From: an uncultured Collinsella sp.
GTDB lineage: Bacteria; Actinomycetota; Coriobacteriia; Coriobacteriales; Coriobacteriaceae
Direction of reading: 5' to 3'
Assembly (NCBI GenBank): GCA_902494345.1
Contig: CABUSV010000012.1
Span: 1 to 64,000, forward strand
DNA length: 64,000 nt
Shown here: positions 1 to 7,251 of the stretch, in pieces
How the letters are laid out: the number at the start of each line of letters is the position of its first letter
How positions within the stretch are numbered: the stretch's first letter is position 1
Notes under the pieces: generated by a model
Told to the model about the DNA's origin: nothing
The model's input: the letters and a program-made list of their open reading frames with translations, nothing else
Database searches by the model: none
Translations under genes and position numbers: made by a program

Positions 1-40
1 ACGGTAGAAGGCATTTGCGCCGCAACAAGCGCAAATAAGA

Positions 41-68
41 ATGCCCGGGGTTCGGAGCCCGGGCATTT
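41..68. terminator. Hairpin at window edge, likely terminator
   Basis: A 9-bp perfect stem (ATGCCCGGG, 41-49, with CCCGGGCAT, 58-66) and an 8-nt loop is followed by TTTAA. It probably ends a transcript entering from the left of the window. A second stem (ATTTGCG at 14-20 with CGCAAAT at 30-36) lies just upstream. No gene is visible in 1-232. Confidence 0.5.
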
Positions 69-232
69 AACTAAAGCTGAAAACTAGGCCGCCCGCGCTC
101 TCGTACACTTACGCGGGGTGCGTCGTTTTCTATTGACATTGTATCCCGAATCGCCCAGCCGATCCGGGATATTCTGAAAACTCAAATATGGGCTTAGGCA
201 CGAAAGGAATCTCGTTAATTCCGAAAATTATG

Positions 233-256
233 TATAATTCCAATACAAACTGGAAT
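233..256 (+). promoter_or_regulatory. -10 box overlapping an inverted repeat upstream of the AbiE-like pair
   Basis: TATAAT at 233-238 is a consensus -10 box. It overlaps the inverted repeat ATTCCA (237-242), 8-nt spacer, TGGAAT (251-256). TAATTCC also occurs as a direct repeat about 19 bp upstream. AbiEi-type antitoxins repress their own promoter by binding inverted repeats, so this is a good operator candidate. No convincing -35 was found. Confidence 0.5.
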
Positions 257-268
257 CGAACGAAAACG

Positions 269-1237
269 ATGGAAATGAACGAAGCGCTAATCTACTTACA
301 AGAAGCACTAGGCCTCTCCGCCAAGACCAGAACTTGGCCTGGATCCGCACGCTTGCCGCTGCATCTGCGGGCGATTGAGGTCCGCGCTGTTGACGCAAAC
401 GGTTTTTCGTTTTTACTTGCAAGTTTGCCTACTGGCGTCGGGCTTCCCGAGGCTAAGAGAGTCTATAGTCAGCTAGCCTTGCGCGCGGAGACTCCTGTTG
501 TCGTTTCGTTTCCTGATGCCGATGCGCGTCAGCGCAAAGCATTGGTCGCACAAGGGATTCCCTTTGTCTGTCCCGGTAGACAGGCTTTTCTTCCATTTAT
601 GGGCACAGCTTGCACGGAGAGGGGCGGTGCCCGGTTTCGCAATCACGCGACCAAGATGTCACCCAACGCGCAGGCTGCCGCAATCTGGGGAGCAGCCCAG
701 GAGCCATATCGCCCCTATAACCTTTGTCGTGCGCTTGGGATTTCGGCAAGCCGCGCGAGTGAGGCCATAACCGAGCTTGTTGACAGGGGACTCGCGAGGC
801 GCGAGCGTCGCGAGCGACGTGTCGTTGTGTTTCCTGTTGCCGTTGATCTTCTACTCAGCGAGCACATGGCAGAGCTCTCCTCGCCTGTCTCGAAGGCCTT
901 TTTTGTAAGGAAGACGCCGCAGATCGACTATCTTGTTGACGCCGGGGAGACGGCTCTCGCTGCGCGTTCCATGCTCGCTGCGCCGGGCATGGAACAAAAG
1001 GCCGTCTTAAGAAGTACATGGCGTCAACTGAGCGACCTCGAAGTCGCAGACGGGGAGTTGCCGGATAACGAGACGGCGATGATCCAAGTGTGGCGCTATG
1101 CGCCCGTGTTTGCCGAATCCTCCCGCGTCGATGACATTTCGCTTGCGCTATCTTTGGCGGCAATCGACGATGAGCGAATTCAGCTCGAAGTCGATCGCAT
1201 GTTTGGAAAGGAATATCCATGGCAAGAAGCGCTGTAG
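269..1237 (+). CDS. AbiEi-like winged-helix antitoxin/regulator
   Basis: A 322-residue protein. The C-terminal half has a winged-helix pattern (ALGISASRASEAITELVDRG followed by an Arg-rich wing, RRERRERRVVVF), as in MarR-like or AbiEi-type regulators. The N-terminal half is not recognisable to me. The start at 269 is preferred over the longer reading from 188 because the -10 box and inverted repeat lie at 233-256. The gene overlaps the next one by 19 bp, and that neighbour is a nucleotidyltransferase, which is the arrangement of type IV (AbiE) toxin-antitoxin pairs, where this partner is the transcriptional antitoxin. The family call rests mostly on that neighbour and on the winged helix; a plain MarR-family regulator is the alternative. 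Confidence 0.55.
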   Translation: MEMNEALIYLQEALGLSAKTRTWPGSARLPLHLRAIEVRAVDANGFSFLLASLPTGVGLPEAKRVYSQLALRAETPVVVSFPDADARQRKALVAQGIPFVCPGRQAFLPFMGTACTERGGARFRNHATKMSPNAQAAAIWGAAQEPYRPYNLCRALGISASRASEAITELVDRGLARRERRERRVVVFPVAVDLLLSEHMAELSSPVSKAFFVRKTPQIDYLVDAGETALAARSMLAAPGMEQKAVLRSTWRQLSDLEVADGELPDNETAMIQVWRYAPVFAESSRVDDISLALSLAAIDDERIQLEVDRMFGKEYPWQEAL

Positions 1238-1992
1238 AAGGTCTCCAAGAATTTCAGCAGCATATGCAAGAAGCTGCAGGATCGTATGCCCTTATCGGCG
1301 GCACGGCATGCGACATTTTGCTCGCGGAGGCGGGACTTCCGTTTAGGATGACTCACGATTTTGATGTGGTAATTGTCGCCGATGACCGGTTGCCTCAGAC
1401 GGCAGAAGCTATATGGACTTTGGTGCGTGATGGCGGTTACCGCTGCGGCTGGGGCGAAGGCAAAGGCTCATGTTTTTATCGGTTTACAGAGCCTAAGAGG
1501 CCGGGTTACCCCCATATGATCGAGCTCTTCGCGAAGTGCCCCGACTTTCTAAAGGGTCGTGAGGGGATTGATGTGGCACCAATTCACGTTGATGAAAACG
1601 TAAGCAGTCTTTCGGCAATTTTGTTGGACGATGCTTACTACAGCTTGTTCCTTCAGGGAATTCGGACCGTAGACGGCGTTTCGGTCCTGGGTACGGAATA
1701 CATTGTCCCGTTCAAAGCGAAGGCGTATCTCGACCTAAAAGCTAGAAGGGAAGCGGGGGAGAACGTTGATTCGAGGAAGGTAAAAAAGCATAAACGCGAT
1801 GCGCTGAGGCTTGCTCAGCTGCTTGGCGAGTCGGAAGGTGTCGACCTGGGCGGAGAACTGAAGGACGATATGCTTGCGTTTGTCAAAGATTGTGAGGTGG
1901 GCGACGTCAATCTGAAACAGATCGGGGTTGCGGGCGCAACGATGGCGCAGTTGCTTGAGACGATGAAAGCAACATATGGCTTGATTGGTTGA
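1219..1992 (+). CDS. AbiEii-like nucleotidyltransferase, putative toxin
   Basis: A 257-residue protein with the nucleotidyltransferase signature: LIGGTACDILL (about residues 23-33) followed by RMTHDFDVVI, giving the G-G-T-A and D-x-D elements that bind metal and nucleotide. Toxins of the AbiEii/MenT class transfer nucleotides to tRNA or other targets in the cytoplasm; the substrate here is unknown. A clear ribosome binding site (GGAAAGGAA) lies inside the end of the upstream gene, and the 19-bp overlap implies coupled translation with the putative antitoxin. The C-terminal part is lysine-rich (RKVKKHKRD) and helical in character. It could instead be a non-toxic DUF6036-type nucleotidyltransferase. 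Confidence 0.6.
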   Translation: MARSAVEGLQEFQQHMQEAAGSYALIGGTACDILLAEAGLPFRMTHDFDVVIVADDRLPQTAEAIWTLVRDGGYRCGWGEGKGSCFYRFTEPKRPGYPHMIELFAKCPDFLKGREGIDVAPIHVDENVSSLSAILLDDAYYSLFLQGIRTVDGVSVLGTEYIVPFKAKAYLDLKARREAGENVDSRKVKKHKRDALRLAQLLGESEGVDLGGELKDDMLAFVKDCEVGDVNLKQIGVAGATMAQLLETMKATYGLIG

Positions 1993-2007
1993 GTGTGGTT
2001 ACGTGGC

Positions 2008-2038
2008 CCGGACGGTGCAGTCTAGCTGCGTTGTCCGG
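2008..2038 (+). terminator. Hairpin after the AbiE-like pair
   Basis: CCGGAC (2008-2013) pairs with GTCCGG (2033-2038) around an inner GCAG/CTGC stem. There is no T tract, so termination activity is uncertain. Confidence 0.35.
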
Positions 2039-2073
2039 CGCGGAGGTTCGCTAATCGGTTATTATTTGTTTAG

Positions 2074-2087
2074 ACAACTTGAGTTGT
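2074..2087. promoter_or_regulatory. Small palindrome just upstream of the sortase gene
   Basis: ACAACT-TG-AGTTGT is a perfect 6+6 palindrome that ends directly before the AGAGGAG ribosome binding site of the sortase gene. It could be an operator or a small hairpin that hides the ribosome binding site. Confidence 0.3.
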
Positions 2088-2100
2088 AGAGGAGTGACCG

Positions 2101-3042
2101 GTGATGGTGCAGGGCGCCAAACATATGAAGAGCAATAACGCCGCGGACAACGGCGGCTCAAGCCCTCAGCCCAAACCTCAACCAAAGCCCAAGCGCCGTC
2201 GCAAGCGGTTGCCGCGCTGGGCCGACCGGCTCATCACCATCGTCATCATCCTTATTGGCGTGGGCCTTATGACCTGGCCGTGGATCTTGGACCGGCTCGA
2301 GGCCTCGGGCGTGTTTAACCAGATCAGCACCGTGTCCAGCACCGTGGACGCGCTGTCTGCCGAGGAGCGCGAGCGCATCCTGCTCCAGGCGCGCTCCTTT
2401 AACGAGCAGCTTGCCGGCGAGGCTACCGAGCTCCCTGTCGACCAGATCGAGCCCTACGCTCAGCAACTTATCTTTGACCGCGACCCCATGATGAGCTGGG
2501 TTGAGATTCCCTCCATCGACGTGAGCATGCCCATCTACCACGGCACGAGCGAAGAAGTCCTTATGGCGGGCGTCGGCCACCTGGAGGGCACGAGCCTGCC
2601 GGTGGGCGGCACCTCGACGCATTGCGTGCTCACCGCGCACTCGGGCATGCGCAACCTGAGTATGTTCGACGACATCCACTCGCTGGAGCCCGGCGACCTG
2701 GTGCTGCTGCACACCATGAACAAGACGCTCGCCTACAAGATGGTGGACTCCGAGGTCGTGCTGCCCGAGGAGATGGAGTCGCTGACCATCGAGCCCGGCG
2801 CCGACAAGGTGACGCTCGTCACATGCACGCCCTACGGCGTGAACGACCATCGCCTGCTGGTGCATTGCGTGCGCACCAAGTACAACAAGAAGGACGTCGA
2901 CAAGCAAAAGTCGCTGGCCGGCCGCCACTGGGGCAAGCGCGAGTTTGCCGTGCTCATCGTGGTCGTAGCCATTGTGCTGTTGCTACTGGACATCGTGATC
3001 CACGCGGTCCGCAAGCGCCGCAAGGCCAAGGCCTCGGCATAG
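2101..3042 (+). CDS. Class C (pilin-type) sortase
   Basis: A 313-residue membrane-anchored transpeptidase. After a basic, proline-rich head there is an N-terminal transmembrane helix (about residues 44-64), and a second helix lies near the C-terminus (about 281-301) before a basic tail. The catalytic triad is visible: His180 in TAHSG, Cys242 in LVTCTPYG and Arg251 in HRLLV. A DP motif before the core (FDRDPMMSW) resembles the lid of class C sortases, which polymerise pilins or attach proteins to the wall. No LPxTG substrate or pilin gene is nearby, so it stands alone here. Start: GTG at 2101 (or ATG at 2104) after AGAGGAG. Confidence 0.85.
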   Translation: MMVQGAKHMKSNNAADNGGSSPQPKPQPKPKRRRKRLPRWADRLITIVIILIGVGLMTWPWILDRLEASGVFNQISTVSSTVDALSAEERERILLQARSFNEQLAGEATELPVDQIEPYAQQLIFDRDPMMSWVEIPSIDVSMPIYHGTSEEVLMAGVGHLEGTSLPVGGTSTHCVLTAHSGMRNLSMFDDIHSLEPGDLVLLHTMNKTLAYKMVDSEVVLPEEMESLTIEPGADKVTLVTCTPYGVNDHRLLVHCVRTKYNKKDVDKQKSLAGRHWGKREFAVLIVVVAIVLLLLDIVIHAVRKRRKAKASA

Positions 3043-3055
3043 GACATCGTTCAGA

Positions 3056-3089
3056 ACCACCACGGTGGGACAGGCACCTTTGTGGTGGT
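3056..3089. repeat. Palindromic intergenic repeat, ACCACCAC family, copy 1
   Basis: ACCACCAC (3056-3063) and GTGGTGGT (3082-3089) flank an inner GGTG-GGACAGG-CACC stem. Read on the minus strand it closely matches the palindrome at 39387-39422 (both contain AAAGGTGCCT followed by G/A and TCCC). Confidence 0.7.
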
Positions 3090-3099
3090 CGAGACTTCC

Positions 3100-3164
3100 A
3101 AACCATCACAACATTCGACGAAAATCTCGATTTTGACGAAAAACATCGAATGTTGTGATGGTTT
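3100..3164. repeat. Long inverted repeat with 19-bp perfect arms
   Basis: Arms at 3100-3118 and 3146-3164 are exact reverse complements (they begin AAACCATCACAAC). The loop contains a second stem, AAAATC-TC-GATTTT (3121-3134). Together with the palindrome at 3056 it fills most of the 324-bp gap before gatC. No gene was found in the gap. Confidence 0.75.
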
Positions 3165-3325
3165 TCGTTGCGGGCGGGACGGCTTTCGTTGTGAGCGACG
3201 CGGTTTTCGCTATGGACGGTGCGGTTTCGCTGCAGAACCGCCGACCCGCCGCCTGCCAGCCCGCCGCTCTCGTTACGTTTTCGCTGCATTTGGGTAAAGC
3301 GCCTGCTCCAAGCGGCGTTGCCTTG

Positions 3326-3331
3326 TATACT
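3326..3331 (+). promoter_or_regulatory. -10 box for gatCAB
   Basis: TATACT lies 36 bp upstream of the gatC start codon, preceded directly by TTG. No good -35 was found. Confidence 0.45.
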
Positions 3332-3366
3332 AGAGCGGTTTATCTGTTATGCGGAAGGGAGCGCCT

Positions 3367-3678
3367 ATGGCACTCAGCGAGAAAGACGTGCGCGGCATTG
3401 CCGAGTACGCAAAGATCGCACTGACCGATGACGAGCTCGCCCAGATGACGTCCTACATGAATGACGCCGTCCAGATGCTCGAGCCCGTCCTGCAATATGA
3501 CTTGCCCGACGTGGAGCCCACGTTCCATCCCATCGGAAGCCTGTCCAACGTGATGGGCGACGACCTGCGCGAGCCCGAGCGCGACCTGCCGCTCGACGTC
3601 GCGCTCGAAAACGCCGGCAGCGCGCGCGACCGCTACTTCCGCGTGCCGTCCATTTTGGGAGAGGGGGAGAGCGAGTAA
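3367..3678 (+). CDS. gatC: Glu/Asp-tRNA(Gln/Asn) amidotransferase subunit C
   Basis: A 103-residue protein of normal GatC length. GatC is the small subunit that wraps around GatA and stabilises the GatA-GatB contact in the enzyme that converts Glu-tRNA(Gln) (and Asp-tRNA(Asn)) to the amide form. The sequence has the typical helical N-terminus (LSEKDVRGIAEYAKIALTDDEL) and the later acidic, Pro-rich linker (DLPDVEPTFHPIG). The start at 3367 is preferred over 3349 because GGAAGGGAG is well placed before it. It opens the operon gatC-gatA-gatB; its TAA stop overlaps the gatA ATG by one base. Confidence 0.95.
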   Translation: MALSEKDVRGIAEYAKIALTDDELAQMTSYMNDAVQMLEPVLQYDLPDVEPTFHPIGSLSNVMGDDLREPERDLPLDVALENAGSARDRYFRVPSILGEGESE

Positions 3679-5192
3679 TGGCGCAAAGCTTCGATTCCCT
3701 TACCGCCGCCCAGATTGCCGCGGGCGTTGCCGCCGGCGACTTTACCGCTATCGAGGTGGCCCAGGCCTCCCTTGCCGCCATCGAGGCGCGCGAGGGCGGG
3801 GTCCAGGCATTCCTGCAGGTGGCGCCCGAGCTCGCGCTCGAGGCCGCTGCGCGCGTGGATGCCGACCGTGCCGCAGGCAAGCCGCTGCCCCCGCTCGCGG
3901 GCGTGCCGTTGGCCATCAAGGACAACATGAACCTCGTGGGCACGCGCACCACCTGCGCTTCCCGCATGCTCGGGGACTACCAGAGCGTTTACACCGCCAC
4001 CTGCGTCCAGCGCATGCTCGATGCCGGCTGCCTGCCCATGGGCAAGGCCAACATGGACGAGTTTGCCTTTGGCAGCTCCACCGAGAGCTCGGCGTTCCAC
4101 CGCACCAACAACCCCTGGGATACCGAGCACGTGCCCGGCGGCTCCTCGGGCGGCTCCGCTGCCGCCGTCGCCGCGGGCGAGGTCGCGCTCTCGCTGGGCT
4201 CGGACACCGGCGGCTCCATTCGCCAGCCGGCGTCGCTGTGCGGCGTGGTGGGCTTTAAGCCCACGTATGGCGCCGTGAGCCGTTACGGCGTTGTTGCCTT
4301 TGGCTCGTCGCTCGACCAGGTGGGCCCCTTTGGCCGCACGGTCGAGGATGTCGCGCTGGCCATGAACGCGCTTACCGGCGCGGGCCACGATCCGTACGAC
4401 TGCACCAGCCAGGATTACGCCGTTGACTTTACCGAGCATCTCAACGACAGCATCGAGGGTAAGCGCGTGGGCATCATCCCCGCGTTTATGGAGGCCGAGG
4501 GCCTGACGCCCGAGGTCAAGGCTGCTGTTCAGCGTGCCGCCCAGGAGCTGCAGAACCAGGGCGCCGAGCTGGTCGAGGTCGACCTGCCGCACCTGGACGC
4601 CGCCATCGCCGCCTACTACGTCATCGGCCCGGCCGAGGCGTTCTCCAACCTGGCCCGCTTCGACGGCATTCGCTACGGCTATCAGGAGGAGGGCTGCGCC
4701 AACCTGTCCGACCAGAGTTCGCTGTCGCGCGCCCACGGCTTTGGCGCCGAGGCCAAGCGCCGTCAGATGCTCGGTGCCTACCTGCTGAGCTCGGGCGTGT
4801 ACGACAAGTACTACTACGCAGCGCAAAAGGCCCGCACGCTCATCACGCAGGACTACGACGCCGCGTATGCCAAGGTGGACACCATCCTCATGCCCGCCTC
4901 GCCGCGCACGGCCTTTAAGTTTGGCGAGATTAGCGACCCCACGCAGATGTACCTTTCCGACCTGTACACCATCTCGCTCAACATTTGCGGCAACGGTGGT
5001 ATCTCGGTGCCGCTGGGCCTGGGCGAGGATACTCAGCTGCCCGTTTCTGCCCAGCTGGTGGGTCCGGCGTTTAAGGACCGTCAGCTGCTCACGTTTGCCC
5101 GCGCCCTGGAGCGCGGCTTTGCCGATGCCGTCACGGGTGCGCCCGCGCTTTCCGTCGCGCCCGATTTTGCCGGGAAGGGAGGCGAGCTGTAA
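3678..5192 (+). CDS. gatA: Glu/Asp-tRNA amidotransferase subunit A
   Basis: A 504-residue amidase-signature protein. It hydrolyses glutamine and delivers ammonia to GatB. The family's Gly/Ser-rich signature is clear (GGSSGGSAAAVAAG followed by SLGSDTGGSIRQPA), and it contains the Ser-cisSer-Lys catalytic set; the early Lys is in LAIKDNM. Length and motifs fit an intact enzyme. It is translationally coupled at both ends by TAATG overlaps (gatC stop with gatA start, gatA stop with gatB start). Confidence 0.96.
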   Translation: MAQSFDSLTAAQIAAGVAAGDFTAIEVAQASLAAIEAREGGVQAFLQVAPELALEAAARVDADRAAGKPLPPLAGVPLAIKDNMNLVGTRTTCASRMLGDYQSVYTATCVQRMLDAGCLPMGKANMDEFAFGSSTESSAFHRTNNPWDTEHVPGGSSGGSAAAVAAGEVALSLGSDTGGSIRQPASLCGVVGFKPTYGAVSRYGVVAFGSSLDQVGPFGRTVEDVALAMNALTGAGHDPYDCTSQDYAVDFTEHLNDSIEGKRVGIIPAFMEAEGLTPEVKAAVQRAAQELQNQGAELVEVDLPHLDAAIAAYYVIGPAEAFSNLARFDGIRYGYQEEGCANLSDQSSLSRAHGFGAEAKRRQMLGAYLLSSGVYDKYYYAAQKARTLITQDYDAAYAKVDTILMPASPRTAFKFGEISDPTQMYLSDLYTISLNICGNGGISVPLGLGEDTQLPVSAQLVGPAFKDRQLLTFARALERGFADAVTGAPALSVAPDFAGKGGEL

Positions 5193-6868
5193 TGAAGGAG
5201 CTTTCCGAGGTCCTGCAGGATTGGGAGGCCGTGATCGGCCTGGAGATCCATACCGAGCTCACCGCACTCGATACCAAGATGTTCTGTAACTGCAAGCTCA
5301 GCCACGATGACGAGCCCAACGCCAACGTGTGCCCGGTGTGCCTGGGCCTGCCCGGCGCCCTGCCGGTGCCTAACAAGCGCGCCATCGAGAGCATCGTCAA
5401 GGCCGGTCTGGCCACCAACTGCGAGATCCAGCGCCACTCGATGTTCTACCGCAAGCACTACTTCTATCCCGACATGGCCAAGAACTTCCAGACCACGCAG
5501 GGTCCGGTCGCCTTTGCCATGTACGGCCACCTGGACTTGGACGTGACCGGTCGCGGCGCCGCCGAGCGCCCCGACTGCGCGTTTGGTGAGGCCGAGGCCC
5601 AGAGCCTGGCGAGTGCTTCGGCCAACGCTGAGGGCCTGTCCACGTCCATGACGTCGACCATGCGCGAGGGCAATCAGCGCGCCGGCCATCTGGCTAGCTA
5701 CGATGCGTCCAACCTGCGGATGCCCGAGCGTCGCGAGGACGGTTCCTACACGGTGCCCATCCGCATCCTGCGCATCCATATGGAGGAGGACGCCGCCAAG
5801 ATGGTCCACGTGGGCGGCGCCGAGGGCCGCATTACCGCCGCGGCCGAGTCGCTCGTCGACTACAACCGCTGCGGCACGCCTTTGATTGAGCTCGTGACTG
5901 AGCCCGATCTGCGCACGCCCGAGGAGGCCCGCCTGTTTATGGAAAAGCTCCGTCGCATTTTTGTGACGCTGGGCATTTCGGACTGCTCCATGGAGAAGGG
6001 TTCCATGCGCTGCGACGGCAACGTGTCGCTGCGTCGCCGCGGCGAGACCAAGCTGGGCACCAAGACCGAGCTTAAGAACCTCAACTCGTTTAAGAGCCTG
6101 CATGACGGCCTTGCCTACGAGATCTGCCGCCAGGCCGAGGTGCTCGAGGAGGGCGGCATCATCTATCAGGAGACCCGCCACTGGGAGCCCAGCCGCAAGC
6201 GCACCGTGGTCATGCGCGTTAAGGAGACGGCCGACGACTATCGTCTGTTCCCCGATCCCGACCTGGCGCCGTTCGACCTTGACGACGAGTTTATCGACCG
6301 TTGCCGTGACGAGATTCCCGAGCTGCCCGATGCCAAGCGTGCCCGTTTTGAGGCCGACTTTGGCATTAAGGCGGCCGACGCCGAGCAGATTGCCGGCGAC
6401 CCCGAGTTTGCCGAGTTCTTTGAGGCCGCCGCTGCCGGTATGGCTGGCAAGGAGGCCCAGACGGTCGCAAACCTGCTGGTGAACGAGATGATCGCCTACC
6501 TTAAGGGCGCGGGCGTGTCGCTCGCCGAGTCCGGCATTGCGCCGGCTCAGGTGGCGGCTCTTGCCAAACTGCTGGCGACTGATGCAATCAGCTCCAACCA
6601 GGCGCACGAGGTCTTTGAGGCCATGGCCCAGACCGGCGACGACCCCAACAAGATCGTCGACGAGCGCGGTATGCGTCAGGTGAGCGATGCCGGCGCGCTG
6701 CAGCCGATCGTGGACGAGGTGCTGGCTAACTGTGCCGATCAGGCACAGCAGTATCGTGACGGCAACCAGAAGGTCATCGGCTTTTTGGTGGGCCAGTGCA
6801 TGAAGGCGAGCCGCGGCAAGGGCAACCCGAAGCTCTTCAACGAGTTGCTGAGAACGTCGCTCTCGTAA
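5192..6868 (+). CDS. gatB: Glu/Asp-tRNA amidotransferase subunit B, with a long insertion
   Basis: A 558-residue GatB, which phosphorylates the Glu or Asp on the mischarged tRNA and replaces the phosphate with ammonia. Features include the N-terminal IGLEIHTEL motif, a probable zinc site (CNC at residues 32-34, CPVC at 47-50), the IHMEEDAAKMVH segment and a C-terminal YqeY-like tail ending in GNQKVIGFLVGQ. It is roughly 60-80 residues longer than the usual GatB. The extra length sits mainly at about residues 122-187, a Ser/Ala/Glu-rich segment placed just before the conserved RILRIHMEED strand. Last gene of the operon; the terminator at 7056-7084 may end it. Confidence 0.95.
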   Translation: MKELSEVLQDWEAVIGLEIHTELTALDTKMFCNCKLSHDDEPNANVCPVCLGLPGALPVPNKRAIESIVKAGLATNCEIQRHSMFYRKHYFYPDMAKNFQTTQGPVAFAMYGHLDLDVTGRGAAERPDCAFGEAEAQSLASASANAEGLSTSMTSTMREGNQRAGHLASYDASNLRMPERREDGSYTVPIRILRIHMEEDAAKMVHVGGAEGRITAAAESLVDYNRCGTPLIELVTEPDLRTPEEARLFMEKLRRIFVTLGISDCSMEKGSMRCDGNVSLRRRGETKLGTKTELKNLNSFKSLHDGLAYEICRQAEVLEEGGIIYQETRHWEPSRKRTVVMRVKETADDYRLFPDPDLAPFDLDDEFIDRCRDEIPELPDAKRARFEADFGIKAADAEQIAGDPEFAEFFEAAAAGMAGKEAQTVANLLVNEMIAYLKGAGVSLAESGIAPAQVAALAKLLATDAISSNQAHEVFEAMAQTGDDPNKIVDERGMRQVSDAGALQPIVDEVLANCADQAQQYRDGNQKVIGFLVGQCMKASRGKGNPKLFNELLRTSLS

Positions 6869-6871
6869 GCG

Positions 6872-7007
6872 GGAACCGAGGGGCCGGGCGCAGGGCCTTG
6901 CCTCTCAATTTCGGACAGTCCTGACTCACGACGGAGGCGCCACTGGCGCCTCCTGTTCGTGCGGAACTCATTGAGAGGTAAGGCCCTGCGCCCGGCCCCT
7001 CGGTTCC
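6872..7007. repeat. Long palindromic element with conserved core, copy A
   Basis: Arms of 38 bp (6872-6909 and 6970-7007) are reverse complements at 37 of 38 positions. The 60-nt centre contains TCGGACAGTCCTGACTC (6911-6927), a locus-specific hairpin (GGAGGCGCC-ACT-GGCGCCTCC) and TCGTGCGGAACTC (6957-6969). The same two blocks flank a different hairpin in the element at 28799-28932, whose arms are unrelated to these. It begins three bases after the gatB stop. Confidence 0.8.
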
Positions 7008-7055
7008 GTGACGACTCGGCCGTTCGGGTCAGGCGGGCTGAATGGAATAGAGTGA

Positions 7056-7084
7056 ATGGGCGCGCCGTTGGCGCGTCCATTTTT
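7056..7084 (+). terminator. Rho-independent terminator
   Basis: ATGGGCGCGCC (7056-7066), loop GTT, GGCGCGTCCAT (7070-7080), then TTTT. It probably ends gatCAB after read-through of the palindromic element. Confidence 0.75.
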
Positions 7085-7090
7085 GTGCGG

Positions 7091-7117
7091 GTGACAAAGG
7101 GACTGTCCCTTTGTCAC
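7091..7117. repeat. Near-perfect palindrome with GGGACTGTCCC centre
   Basis: GTGACAAAGGGAC (7091-7103) and GTCCCTTTGTCAC (7105-7117) around a single T. The centre contains GGACTGTCC, which is also present in the cores of the elements at 6872 and 28799. Confidence 0.7.
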
Positions 7118-7157
7118 ATTGCAATGAATGTGATGAAAGTGTGGCGAAATGAGCTTA

Positions 7158-7232
7158 AAACTTCCGTAAATGTGATAAATGTCACGTTTTACCTAGGGTA
7201 AAATGTGGGAAATATCACGTTTACGGAAGTTT
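7158..7232. promoter_or_regulatory. Nested inverted repeats upstream of the DUF4143 ATPase gene
   Basis: Outer arms AAACTTCCGTAAA (7158-7170) and TTTACGGAAGTTT (7220-7232) are perfect. An inner palindrome, TTTTACC-TA-GGGTAAAA, lies near 7187-7203. The right arm ends 6 bp before the ribosome binding site of the gene at 7252, so this may be its operator or a hairpin in its leader. The other ATPase of this family in the window (63164) also has long inverted arms directly upstream. Confidence 0.55.
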
Positions 7233-7251
7233 CTTTGCGGGAGGTTCGGTC

